NCBI RefSeq assembly: GCF_016412875.1
Contig: NZ_JAEKPD010000001.1
Span: forward strand, 434,001-498,000
Source: Palleronia pontilimi
GTDB taxonomy: Bacteria > Pseudomonadota > Alphaproteobacteria > Rhodobacterales > Rhodobacteraceae
DNA length: 64,000 bases
Reading direction: 5' to 3'
A model generated the notes under the pieces. That model was not told where the DNA came from. It searched no databases and saw only the letters and a list, made by a program, of their open reading frames with translations. Below are positions 46,775 through 55,125 of this stretch, one piece after another. Made by a program: the position numbers and the translations under genes. Within the stretch, counting starts at the first letter, position 1, and the number at the start of each line of letters is the position of its first letter.

Positions 46775-47785
46775 GTGAGCATCTTGAGGGCCTATCGGCG
46801 TGGTGCGAGGCGTCGCCGACTGTATCTTCGCGCGATCCGCAAGCGGCGCGACCTGACCGCCGTGCAGAACCGCACCAGGCAGATCCGGCCGAACGATATC
46901 CTGCTCATCTGCACCCTGCGCAACGAGCTGAAGCGCCTGCCGTTCTTCCTGGACTACTACCGCGATCTGGGCATCGGCCACTTCCTGATCGTCGACAACG
47001 GATCGACCGACGGATCGCGCGAATACCTGGCCCAGCAGGGCGACGTGTCGCTCTGGACCACGTCCGAAAGCTACGCGAAGTCCCGGTTCGGCGTCGATTG
47101 GGTCAACTGGCTGGCGCGCCGCTACGGGCTGGGCAAGTGGATCCTGTGCGTCGACGTGGACGAATTCTTCATCTACCCGTTCTGCGATACCCGTCCGATC
47201 CGCGCGCTGACAGACTGGCTGGACGCGTCCGAAATCCGGTCCTTCGGCACGCTGATGCTGGACATGTATCCCAAGGGGGCGGCATCCGATGTCAGCTACA
47301 CCCCCGGCCAGGACCCGGTCGAGATCTGTTCGTGGTTCGACGCGGGCAATTACACCATCTCGCGCAACTGGGAATACGCGTCGCTCTGGGTGCAGGGCGG
47401 GCCGCGCGCGCGCAAGTTCTTCGCCGACAAACCCTACGAGGCGCCCGCGCTCAACAAGATCCCGCTGGTCAAATGGGGCCGCGGCAACGTCTTCGTCAGC
47501 TCGACCCATACCCTGCTGCCGCGCGGGCTGAACCTGGTCTTCGATGACCAAGGTGGCGAAAAGGCCTGCGGCTGCCTGCTGCACGTGAAGTTCCTGGATG
47601 CTTTCCTGAACCGCTCGGAAGACGAGATGCACCGCGCCGAGCATTACAAGGCGGGGCGCGAATACCGCACCTACGCGGAAAAACTGCGCGAAGATCCCGA
47701 ACTCTGGTGCAAATGGTCCGAGCAATACATCAACTGGCGCCAACTCGAGATCCTGGGATTGATGTCGAAAGGCAACTGGGCGTGA
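46775..47785 (+). CDS. glycosyltransferase (GT2/GT92-like), paralogue 2
   Basis: 336 residues, clearly a tandem duplicate of the preceding gene: same basic N-terminus (YRRGARRRRLYLRAIRKRR), CTLRNELKRLPFFLDYYRDLG, DNGSTDGS, VDVDEFFIYP (DxD), FDAGNYTIS, WVQGGPRARKFFAD and final LEILGLMSKGNWA. Start GTG 46775 with GAGGAG 7 bases upstream. Unlike its neighbours it is preceded by a 126-bp spacer, so it may have its own promoter. Its stop overlaps the GT14 gene (GTGA). Confidence 0.88.
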   Translation: MSILRAYRRGARRRRLYLRAIRKRRDLTAVQNRTRQIRPNDILLICTLRNELKRLPFFLDYYRDLGIGHFLIVDNGSTDGSREYLAQQGDVSLWTTSESYAKSRFGVDWVNWLARRYGLGKWILCVDVDEFFIYPFCDTRPIRALTDWLDASEIRSFGTLMLDMYPKGAASDVSYTPGQDPVEICSWFDAGNYTISRNWEYASLWVQGGPRARKFFADKPYEAPALNKIPLVKWGRGNVFVSSTHTLLPRGLNLVFDDQGGEKACGCLLHVKFLDAFLNRSEDEMHRAEHYKAGREYRTYAEKLREDPELWCKWSEQYINWRQLEILGLMSKGNWA

Positions 47786-49479
47786 CTGTCGGCTTCATCA
47801 TGCTGTGCCACGACGCGTTGGAGCGCGCCGCGCAGATCGCCCGCCATTGGGCCGAGCGCGATTGCCCCATGGTGATCCACGTGGACAGCCGGGTGTCGGC
47901 GGCGCGATTCCGCAAGTTCCGGGACGCGGTGAAGGATCTCGACAATGTCGCCTTCTCGCCGCGCGTGAAGTGCGAATGGGGGGGCTGGTCGCTGGTCAGC
48001 GCGACGTTGAAGGCGTCCGAGATCATGCTGCGCGAATTCCCGCAGGCCCATCACATCTACCTCGCGTCCGGGACGTGCCTGCCCCTGCGCTCGGTGTCCG
48101 AGCTGAAGACCTATCTGGCCGAGCGCGCCGATACCAGCTTCATCGAAAGCGTCACGACCGCCGATGTTCCCTGGACCAAGGGTGGTCTGGACAGCGAGCG
48201 CTTCACCCTGCGCTTCCCGTTCTCGTGGAAAAAGCAGCGGTTCCTGTTCGACGCCTACGTGCAGCTGCAGCGGCGGCTGAAATTCAAGCGGCGCATCCCC
48301 TACGGCATCCGGCCGCATATGGGATCGCAATGGTGGTGCCTGACGCGCCGGTCGCTGAAGGCGATCCTGGAGGACCCGCGCCGCCGCGAGTTCGAGCGGT
48401 ATTTCCAGCGCGTCTGGATCCCCGACGAATCCTATTTCCAGACCCTGGTCAGGCTGCATCCGGGCCGGGTCGAGTCCCGATCGCTCACGCTGTCGAAGTT
48501 CGATTTCCAGGGCAAGCCGCACATCTTCTACGACGATCACCTGCAATTGCTCCGGCGGTCGGACTGCTTCGTCGCGCGCAAGATCTGGCCGCAGGCCGAT
48601 CGGCTTTACACCCATTTCCTCAGCGGCGACGACAACTCGACCAACCTGGCCGAGCCGAACCCCGGCAAGATCGACCGCATCTTCGCCAAGGCGATCGAGC
48701 GGCGCACGCGCGGGCGGGCGGGGCTTTACATGGTCAGCCGCTTTCCGCGGGCGGAGTATGACAACGGCCGCACCTGCGCGCGCTACTCGATCTTCGAAGG
48801 TTTCGGGGACCTCTTCCACGACTTCCCGAACTGGCTGCACCGCGCCACGGGCGTGCGCGCGCACGGGCATCTCTTCGGCCCGGACCGGGCCGAGTTCGCC
48901 GACGGTCAGCGGGTCTATTCCGGTGCGCTGTCGGACAACCCGCGCCTGCGCGACTACAATTGCAACGCGTTCCTGACCAACCTTCTGTGGAACACCCGAG
49001 GCGAGCGTCAGGCGTTCCTGTTCGGCCCACGCGATACACAGGACATCGCCGGGTTCTTCGCCTTCGATCCCAATGCCGAGATCAAGGTCGTCACCGGGGC
49101 CTGGGCGGTGCCGCTGTTCCAGTCCGACGCCCCTTTCAGCGAAATCCGACGCGAGGCCGCGCGACTTCAGAAGATCGAAAGCGCGCATCTGAACCTGTTG
49201 CGCGGCCCGCATGTGAAGGCGCGCGTCAGCATCTGGTCGATGGCCGATTTCGTGGAAGCCCCGCTCGAGCCGTTGCAGGGCCTTGTCGAGGACACCGGCA
49301 CGTGGAACGCGCGCAAGCTGACCGAAGCGCCGCGGATGAAAGAGCTCACGGGCTTCGGACAATTCCTGCAAAACCTGAAGAACGAGGGCATGAACCCCTA
49401 CATGATGGGCGATTTTCCTTCCGGCGACGGGCCGGATGTGGAAAAACCCGACATTCGGAAACCCTATATCGTGAGATGA
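47782..49479 (+). CDS. GT14 (core-2/I-branching-like) glycosyltransferase with extra C-terminal domain
   Basis: 565 residues. The N-terminal half (about 1-280) is a GT14 fold: FIMLCHDALERAAQIARHWA, VIHVDSRVS, HHIYLASGTCLPLRSVSEL, GSQWWCLTRRSLKAIL, WIPDESYFQTLV. GT14 enzymes transfer GlcNAc or xylose in beta-1,6 linkage. The C-terminal ~280 residues (from about NSTNLAEPNPGKIDRIFAKAIE) form a separate domain of the DUF5928 type found in this order; its role is unknown. GTG start coupled to the previous gene, stop 4 bp before the sulfotransferase. Confidence 0.85.
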   Translation: MTVGFIMLCHDALERAAQIARHWAERDCPMVIHVDSRVSAARFRKFRDAVKDLDNVAFSPRVKCEWGGWSLVSATLKASEIMLREFPQAHHIYLASGTCLPLRSVSELKTYLAERADTSFIESVTTADVPWTKGGLDSERFTLRFPFSWKKQRFLFDAYVQLQRRLKFKRRIPYGIRPHMGSQWWCLTRRSLKAILEDPRRREFERYFQRVWIPDESYFQTLVRLHPGRVESRSLTLSKFDFQGKPHIFYDDHLQLLRRSDCFVARKIWPQADRLYTHFLSGDDNSTNLAEPNPGKIDRIFAKAIERRTRGRAGLYMVSRFPRAEYDNGRTCARYSIFEGFGDLFHDFPNWLHRATGVRAHGHLFGPDRAEFADGQRVYSGALSDNPRLRDYNCNAFLTNLLWNTRGERQAFLFGPRDTQDIAGFFAFDPNAEIKVVTGAWAVPLFQSDAPFSEIRREAARLQKIESAHLNLLRGPHVKARVSIWSMADFVEAPLEPLQGLVEDTGTWNARKLTEAPRMKELTGFGQFLQNLKNEGMNPYMMGDFPSGDGPDVEKPDIRKPYIVR

Positions 49480-49483
49480 CGCC

Positions 49484-50908
49484 ATGGCGCCGCGTTTCGA
49501 CAGCTTCATCCTTCTGGCCGAAATGCGCACGGGCTCGAACTTCCTGGAAGAGAACTTGAACCAGATCCCCGGCCTGCGCTGCTGGGGCGAGGCGTTCAAC
49601 CCGCATTTCATCGGCCACGCGGGCAAGACCGAGATGGCGGGCGTCACGATGGCCGAGCGCGAGGCGGACCCGGCCGCACTTCTGGCGGCGATGCGGGCGC
49701 AGACCGACGGGCTGGCGGGCTTCCGCTTCTTCCACGACCACGATCCGCGCGTGCTGGAGCTGGCGCTGAAGGACCGCAAATGCGCCAAGATCGTGCTGAA
49801 CCGCAATCCGCTGGAAAGTTTCGTGAGCCTGCAGATCGCGCGCCAGACGAACCAATGGCGCCTGAGCGACATGAAGAACGCCAAGCACGCTGCCATCACT
49901 TTCGACGCGGACGCGTTCCGCACGCATCTGGACGAAGTCCGGGGCTTCCAGCTGCAGCTGATGCACGCGCTGCAGACCAGCGGGCAGACGGCGTTCCATA
50001 TCGGCTACGAGGACGTGGGCGACATCGACGTCCTGAACGGCCTGGCGCGGTGGCTGGGGATCGACGGCCGGATCGAGGCGCTGTCGGAAAAGACGAAAGT
50101 GCAGAACCCCGCGCCGCTCAGCGAGAAGGTCATTAATTACGACGAGATGGTCGCCGCGCTGGGCGATATCGACCATTTCGCACTGGGCCGCACGCCGAAT
50201 TTCGAGCCGCGGCGGGGTCCGAACATCCCGACATACCTGGTGGCGGCCAAGGCGCCCTTGCTGTTCATGCCGCTGAAGGGCGGGCCGACCGATGCCGTCG
50301 CGGCGTGGCTGGCGGCTTTGGACGGGGCAGATGCCGAGGCCTTGGGCCGGGGCATGACCCAGAAGGATCTGCGCAAGTGGAAGCGCACGCATCCGGGCCA
50401 CCGCAGCTTCACCGTGCTGCGGCACCCGGTGGCGCGGGCCCACGCGGTGTTTTGCCGACACATCCTTGTCCCGGGCCCCGACTGCCTGGACGATATCCGC
50501 GAGATGCTGCGCACCCATTACAAGCTGCCGATCCCGGCCGAACGGATCCCCGAAGACTGGGGTGCGGACGCCCATCGCGCCGCGTTCCTGGCCTATCTCG
50601 ACTTCGTGAAGGGCAATCTTGGCGGCCAGACCAGCCTGCGCGTCGCGCCCGCCTGGGCCACGCAAGCCACGCTGGTGCAGGGCATGGGGCAGTTTATCCT
50701 GCCCGATCGGCTGCTGCGCGAGGACGAGCTGCCGTCGGCCTTGCCCGCCCTTGCCGAGCTGGTCGGAGTCGAGCCGCCGGACTACATCCCGTCCGAACAG
50801 GGCACGCCACTTCCCTTGGGTGCCATCCTGAACGACGCGGTCACGCAGGCGGTCCGCGACGTCTATAAGCGCGATTACATGATGTTCGGTTTCGAAGACC
50901 CGGCCTAG
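49484..50908 (+). CDS. two-domain sulfotransferase, NodH-like
   Basis: 474 residues. N-terminal lobe (about 1-235): PAPS 5'-phosphosulfate loop EMRTGSNFLEENL, GEAFNP, and 3'-phosphate motif VLNRNPLESFVSLQIARQT, as in NodH/Stf0 enzymes. C-terminal lobe (about 255-474) resembles a second sulfotransferase: loop-like LLFMPLKGGPTDAV, then FTVLRHPVARAHAVF and YLDFVKGNL. The second loop is altered, so it may be weak or structural. It would transfer sulfate from PAPS to a glycan. 4 bp after the GT14 gene; last of the run; stop overlaps convergent ptsN. Confidence 0.85.
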   Translation: MAPRFDSFILLAEMRTGSNFLEENLNQIPGLRCWGEAFNPHFIGHAGKTEMAGVTMAEREADPAALLAAMRAQTDGLAGFRFFHDHDPRVLELALKDRKCAKIVLNRNPLESFVSLQIARQTNQWRLSDMKNAKHAAITFDADAFRTHLDEVRGFQLQLMHALQTSGQTAFHIGYEDVGDIDVLNGLARWLGIDGRIEALSEKTKVQNPAPLSEKVINYDEMVAALGDIDHFALGRTPNFEPRRGPNIPTYLVAAKAPLLFMPLKGGPTDAVAAWLAALDGADAEALGRGMTQKDLRKWKRTHPGHRSFTVLRHPVARAHAVFCRHILVPGPDCLDDIREMLRTHYKLPIPAERIPEDWGADAHRAAFLAYLDFVKGNLGGQTSLRVAPAWATQATLVQGMGQFILPDRLLREDELPSALPALAELVGVEPPDYIPSEQGTPLPLGAILNDAVTQAVRDVYKRDYMMFGFEDPA

Positions 50909-51369
50909 GCGGCGTTGGTGATCGAGCGGTCGGTCAGCACCGCGTGCAGCGTCTGCGGCTGATCGTTGGCGCGCAGCTTGGCGCAGAGGTCGGGATCGCG
51001 CAGCGTGCGCGACACGGCGGCCAGCGCCTTCAAATGGTCGACACCCGCGTCGGACGCGGCCAGCAGGCAGAAGATCAGATCCACCGGCTGGCGATCGACC
51101 GAGCCGAAGTCGATCGGACGCTCGAGCTTCAGGAACAGCCCGCGCACGCGCTTCACCTCGTCCAGCCGGGCATGCGGCAGCGCGACCCCATGGCCCACGC
51201 CGGTCGGTCCCAGCTTTTCCCGCTCCATCAGCGCGTCGCTGACCCGCTCGGCGTCCAGCTTGTAGACGTCGTGGGCGAACTCACCCAGGGTGTTGAATAG
51301 ACGCTTCTTGCTACTGATAGCAGGCGTCACCCGGATGGAATCGAGCGTGAGCAGTTCCGAAATGATCAT
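50905..51369 (-). CDS. ptsN: nitrogen-regulatory PTS EIIA protein
   Basis: 154 residues. Phospho-accepting H66 in GVALPHARLDEV; the fold matches EIIA-Ntr. In the nitrogen PTS it relays phosphate from NPr and regulates potassium transport, surface polysaccharide and carbon use in different bacteria. Follows hpf by 30 bp on the same strand, as usual. Ends by overlapping the sulfotransferase stop by 4 bp. Confidence 0.95.
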   Translation of the reverse strand: MIISELLTLDSIRVTPAISSKKRLFNTLGEFAHDVYKLDAERVSDALMEREKLGPTGVGHGVALPHARLDEVKRVRGLFLKLERPIDFGSVDRQPVDLIFCLLAASDAGVDHLKALAAVSRTLRDPDLCAKLRANDQPQTLHAVLTDRSITNAA

Positions 51370-51399
51370 GAAAGCCTGTCTTAGCTGGCCTGACCTGGA

Positions 51400-51978
51400 T
51401 CAGGGCGCTGTGTTGGGGTCGATCCACCCGATGTTGCCATCTTCGCGGCGATAGACCACGTTCACACCGTTTGCCTGCTTCTCGTTCCGGAAAACAAGAA
51501 CCGGGACCCCGGCCAATTCCATTTGCATCACCGCTTCACCGACCGTCAGCGACGGAACGCTGGTTTCCATCTCGGCCACGATCATCGGCGTCAGGGTGTC
51601 GGGCTCGTTGTCCTCATCCTCCCCGCTCGCGGCGAGGATATACGAGGACGCACCGGAAAGTTCAACGGGTTGCGCGCGATCCTGGTGATGGTTCTTCAGC
51701 CGCCGCTTGTATCGGCGCAACTGCTTTTCCATCTTTGCGTTCGCCGCGTCGAAAGCCCCATAGATTTCAACGGCTTTACCCTTGGCCGACACGCTGAGGC
51801 CGGTGGACAGGTGGACCACGGCTTCGCAGGCGTATTCATGCGCATCCTTGGAAAAGACGACCAGCGCATCGGTGGGACGACCGGGATACTTCGAGATCAC
51901 TTCGTCGATCTCGGACTTGCAGTGGGACTGCAGCGCTTCGCCGATGTCGATTTGCTTGCCGCTGATCTGGTAACGCAT
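51400..51978 (-). CDS. hpf: long-form ribosome hibernation promoting factor
   Basis: 192 residues. N-terminal RaiA/HPF domain (about 1-100: QISGKQIDIGEALQSHCKSEI, DAANAKMEKQLRRYKRRLKN) binds the decoding site; C-terminal dimerisation domain (about 130-190: PVELSGASS... VLVFRNEKQANGVNVVYRR) links two 70S into 100S particles. AAAGGAG 5 bases before ATG 51978. The frame stays open further upstream without similarity. In many proteobacteria rpoN precedes hpf; here it does not. Confidence 0.95.
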   Translation of the reverse strand: MRYQISGKQIDIGEALQSHCKSEIDEVISKYPGRPTDALVVFSKDAHEYACEAVVHLSTGLSVSAKGKAVEIYGAFDAANAKMEKQLRRYKRRLKNHHQDRAQPVELSGASSYILAASGEDEDNEPDTLTPMIVAEMETSVPSLTVGEAVMQMELAGVPVLVFRNEKQANGVNVVYRREDGNIGWIDPNTAP

Positions 51979-52214
51979 GGTGGCTCCTTTCGTGTTGGGC
52001 CGGGGTGGCGGGACCGGGGGCCGGTCCGGTGATGAAAACGGGCCGACCCATCGCGCGGATGCCAATTCGCGCTGCGGTCAAAATACTGATAATGCAGGAA
52101 ATTCTGCGAAGATTGCCAATATTTGGTCCTGTCTTCATCGACCCCATTTGGCGCCGGAATGACCCCTGGTGTCAAGTGAGTCCGGCAAATTGCGGGCGTC
52201 CGGCGGCCGCGGGA

Positions 52215-52973
52215 TCAGCGCAGCCGGAAGCCCTGTCCCAGATAGACCCGCTGCACGTTTTCGTCCTGCACCACCTCGTCGGCCGTGCCGCTCATCAGGA
52301 CCGTGCCGTCATGCAGGATATAGGCGCGGTCCACGATGGACAGGGTTTCGCGGACGTTGTGATCGGTGATCAGGACGCCGATGCCGCGCTCGGTCAGGCT
52401 GGCCACCAGCGTGCGGATATCCCCCACGGCGATGGGATCGACCCCGGCGAAGGGTTCGTCCAGCAGCAGGTATTTCGGCTCGGTGGCCAGGCAGCGGGCG
52501 ATTTCGACGCGCCGCCGCTCGCCGCCGGACAGCGCGACCGAGGGCGTGTGGCGAAGATGCTCGATGGAAAACTCGGCCAGCAGCTGTTCCAGCTTCTGTT
52601 CCCGCTTGCGGCGATCCTTTTCGGTCAGCTCCAGGATCGACAGGATGTTGTCCTCGACCGACAGGCCGCGGAAGATCGACATTTCCTGCGGCAGGTAGCC
52701 GATCCCCATACGCGCGCGGCGATACATGGGCAGCGACGTGATCTCGCGCCCGTCGATGTTGACGTGCCCGCCTTCCGGCACCACGAGACCCGCGATCGCG
52801 TAAAAGCAGGTCGTCTTGCCCGAGCCGTTCGGCCCCAGCAAGGCCACCACTTCACCGCGCCGAAGGCGCAGGCTCACGTCGCGGATGACGGGGCGCTTCT
52901 TGTAGCTCTTGCGCAGGTTCGACACGACCAGCCCGCCATCGCCGTCGGTCACGCTGAGCGTTTGCGCGTCCAT
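52215..52973 (-). CDS. lptB: LPS export ABC transporter ATP-binding protein LptB
   Basis: 252 residues. Walker A LLGPNGSGKTTCFYAIAGL, signature ALSGGERRRVEIARCLA, Walker B YLLLDEPFAGVDP and the LptB-typical EMSIFRGLSVEDN. Energises extraction of lipopolysaccharide from the inner membrane with LptFG (elsewhere). Stop of lptA directly precedes its start region (abutting genes), so lptC-lptA-lptB are one operon. The gap to hpf downstream is 236 bp. Confidence 0.97.
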   Translation of the reverse strand: MDAQTLSVTDGDGGLVVSNLRKSYKKRPVIRDVSLRLRRGEVVALLGPNGSGKTTCFYAIAGLVVPEGGHVNIDGREITSLPMYRRARMGIGYLPQEMSIFRGLSVEDNILSILELTEKDRRKREQKLEQLLAEFSIEHLRHTPSVALSGGERRRVEIARCLATEPKYLLLDEPFAGVDPIAVGDIRTLVASLTERGIGVLITDHNVRETLSIVDRAYILHDGTVLMSGTADEVVQDENVQRVYLGQGFRLR

Positions 52974-53480
52974 CTAGCGCGTGCCGGTCTGGAATATGGT
53001 GCGGACCCGGCCCTGCAAGGTGCCGGTGCCCGATTTCAGGTCGATGGTCAGCTGGTTCGACGACAAGGCGTTGGGCCCCTGGGTCAACACCACGTCACCG
53101 GTCATCACCACGCTGCCCGCGTCGATGTTGTAGATCGCGTCGCGGCTTTCGGCGGCCTCGGCCCCGTTCACCAGCGTCACGCCGCCCGAGGCGCGCAGCT
53201 CTTCGATATCGCCCGAGCCGCCTTCGCCGCTGCCGTAGATCACTTCCAGCCGATCGGCCGACAATTTCATTTCGCCCTGGGTCACCAGCACGTTGCCCAG
53301 GAACACGGCCGATCCGTCGGTCTGGCTGACCTGAAGTTCGTCGGACGCGACCTCGACCGGAAGCGAAGTGTCCTGCGCCAGGCCGCCGAACTGGATCGAC
53401 GTGTCCTGGGACAGCGCCGGTCCTTGCATCAGCAGGACAAACAGCGTCGCGGCGCTTGCGGACTTCATCATGGCTCTCAA
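52974..53480 (-). CDS. lptA: periplasmic LPS transport protein LptA
   Basis: 168 residues with signal peptide (to ALSQ, about residue 25). OstA-like beta-jellyroll: VASDELQVSQTDGSAVFLGN, VTQGEMKLSADRLEVIY, YNIDAGSVVMTGDVVLTQG. Forms the periplasmic bridge of the Lpt system. ATG at 53480 overlaps the lptC stop (ATGA); the second and third Met are alternatives. Confidence 0.95.
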   Translation of the reverse strand: MRAMMKSASAATLFVLLMQGPALSQDTSIQFGGLAQDTSLPVEVASDELQVSQTDGSAVFLGNVLVTQGEMKLSADRLEVIYGSGEGGSGDIEELRASGGVTLVNGAEAAESRDAIYNIDAGSVVMTGDVVLTQGPNALSSNQLTIDLKSGTGTLQGRVRTIFQTGTR

Positions 53481-54085
53481 TTTCCGTCCCCACTCTTGGG
53501 ATCGTATACCAGTTTCACACCACCTGTGAAATTCAGAACGTAGTCGTCGCCGCTGCGCTGGACAGTCAATTGTCCGGCTTCCAGCGTGCCGGGTGGTCCC
53601 ATTCCTTCCACCGCGCCGCGCGATGTGAGGGTCGCGGCGCTGCGGTCGATGTCGAACGCCGACCCCTGCAGACGGTATCCGGCCGTGCTGATCAGCGACA
53701 CACCGCCCTGAAGCCGGGCGGTTCCGTCGCCGGTGTCCAAGCTGCCGGTTTGTGACGACAGGTTCAGCCGGGACCCACCGGGATATTCAACGACGGCGAT
53801 CAGGTCCGCCGCGACCGCATCGGCGCCGTCCTGGCCGGGGATCACGTCGCTGGCCGCGATGGTCAACGCGCTGCCATCGTCGGTGACGGTGGTGAAATTC
53901 GGGCCTTCGACGCGCGGATCGGCGGCGATGCGATCCAGCTCGACCGTCGAAAACGGCACGGACTGGCCCGATCCGCGGCGGTCGGCGGCCAGGAAGACCG
54001 TCGACAGGATCGCCAGCGCGATCAGCGGAAGCACGACCTTCAGAAGGGCGACGCGACGCGAGTGTCGGTTGTCATAGACAGCCAT
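53477..54085 (-). CDS. lptC: LPS export protein LptC
   Basis: 202 residues. N-terminal transmembrane anchor (VALLKVVLPLIALAILSTVFL in two parts) and a periplasmic jellyroll (FTTVTDDGSALTIAASD, GTARLQGGVSLIS, AGQLTVQRSGDDYVLNFTGG). Receives LPS from LptBFG and passes it to LptA. A canonical cUUCGg hairpin (54112-54125 on the minus strand) lies in the 75-bp gap after the RNase D gene. Confidence 0.94.
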   Translation of the reverse strand: MAVYDNRHSRRVALLKVVLPLIALAILSTVFLAADRRGSGQSVPFSTVELDRIAADPRVEGPNFTTVTDDGSALTIAASDVIPGQDGADAVAADLIAVVEYPGGSRLNLSSQTGSLDTGDGTARLQGGVSLISTAGYRLQGSAFDIDRSAATLTSRGAVEGMGPPGTLEAGQLTVQRSGDDYVLNFTGGVKLVYDPKSGDGN

Positions 54086-54160
54086 GGCGGCCCTTGGGCT
54101 GACGGCGTTTCATGTCCGAAGACATAGCGCGTCGGCCCCCCGATTTTAAGGGTGGGTCCG

Positions 54161-54772
54161 TCAGTGCGAGAAGATGTCGATTTCCGGCCAACCCTGCAGA
54201 TCCAGAAGGGCGCGGGTCGGCAGGAAGTCGAAACAGGCCTGGGCCAGGTCGGTCCGGCCTTCGCGCGCCAGCCGTTCGTCCAGCTTTTCGCGCAGCTTGT
54301 GCAGGTACAGCACGTCCGACGCGGCATAGGCGATCTGCGGGTCGGTCAGCTGCTCGGCACCCCAGTCGCTTTGCTGCTGGAACTTCGAGACATCCACGTC
54401 GACCAGTTCCTGCAGCAACTGCTTCAGCCCGTGCCGGTCGGTATAAGTGCGGGTCATCTTGCTGGCGATCTTGGTGCAATAGACGGGTGCGGCCAGCGCG
54501 CCGAACGCGTGGTACATCGCGGCGATGTCGAAGCGGCCGAAGTGAAAGAGCTTCAGCACGCTCTTATCCGTCAGAAGCCGTTCCAGGTTGGGCGCGTTGG
54601 TCTGGCCCTTGGCCACCTGCACCAAGTGCGCATTGCCGTCACCGTCCGAGAGCTGGACCACGCACAACCGGTCGCGATGCGGGTTCAGGCCCATCGTCTC
54701 GCAGTCGATTGCCACGACGGGGCCAAGCTTCAGCCCGTCGGGCAGGTCGTTCTGGTAAAGGTGGTTGGCCAT
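54161..54772 (-). CDS. short ribonuclease D-type 3'-5' exonuclease
   Basis: 203 residues, DEDDy exonuclease domain only: VVAIDCETMGL (D and E), LFHFGRFDIAAM (D) and YAASDVLYL (Y and D). The HRDC domains of full RNase D are missing, as is common for the Rhodobacterales form. Trims 3' ends of tRNA precursors or similar RNAs. ATG 54772; a longer start at 54805 is open. Lies just upstream of lptC on the same strand, perhaps co-transcribed. Confidence 0.92.
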   Translation of the reverse strand: MANHLYQNDLPDGLKLGPVVAIDCETMGLNPHRDRLCVVQLSDGDGNAHLVQVAKGQTNAPNLERLLTDKSVLKLFHFGRFDIAAMYHAFGALAAPVYCTKIASKMTRTYTDRHGLKQLLQELVDVDVSKFQQQSDWGAEQLTDPQIAYAASDVLYLHKLREKLDERLAREGRTDLAQACFDFLPTRALLDLQGWPEIDIFSH

Positions 54773-54834
54773 GGGGCGTCCTTGCGGCAAAGGGCTCGGA
54801 CGCACCTGTTAGCGCGCCATCGGCTGGGGGGCAA

Positions 54835-55098
54835 TCAGTGGTTGCGCAGCGCGTCGATCAGCTCGTCCTTGGTCATGTCCGAGCGGCCTTCGATGCCGAT
54901 TTCCTGCGCACGCTCGTAGAGCTCGTCCTTGGTCCAGTCCTCGTAAGGGGGCGCGCTGCCGCCCTTTTCGCCGGGGTTCATATCGTCGCTGGCCTGCGCG
55001 TTCGCGATCCGCGCCGCTTTTTCCTTCGACGCGCCATCCTCGCGCAGCGACTGGTACACTTCGTCGTTCTTGATCGACGGTCCGTGGTCCTTGGTCAT
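54835..55098 (-). CDS. small stress-type protein with Rho-N/HeH-like C-terminus (DUF7218-like)
   Basis: 87 residues, very polar. N-terminal half DHGPSIKNDEVYQSLREDG and SKEKAARIANAQA matches small ChaB-neighbour/DUF7218 proteins; C-terminal half WTKDELYERAQEIGIEGRS and MTKDELIDALRNH is a helix-extension-helix fold as in Rho N-terminal or SAP-like domains, which often bind nucleic acid. ATG 55098 is 6 bases from GAGG; ATG 55104 is also possible. Preceded by a perfect EcfG-type promoter, so it is probably a general-stress gene. Confidence 0.82.
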   Translation of the reverse strand: MTKDHGPSIKNDEVYQSLREDGASKEKAARIANAQASDDMNPGEKGGSAPPYEDWTKDELYERAQEIGIEGRSDMTKDELIDALRNH

Positions 55099-55125
55099 CG
55101 TCATCCTCGCGCTAGTTCGCATCGA

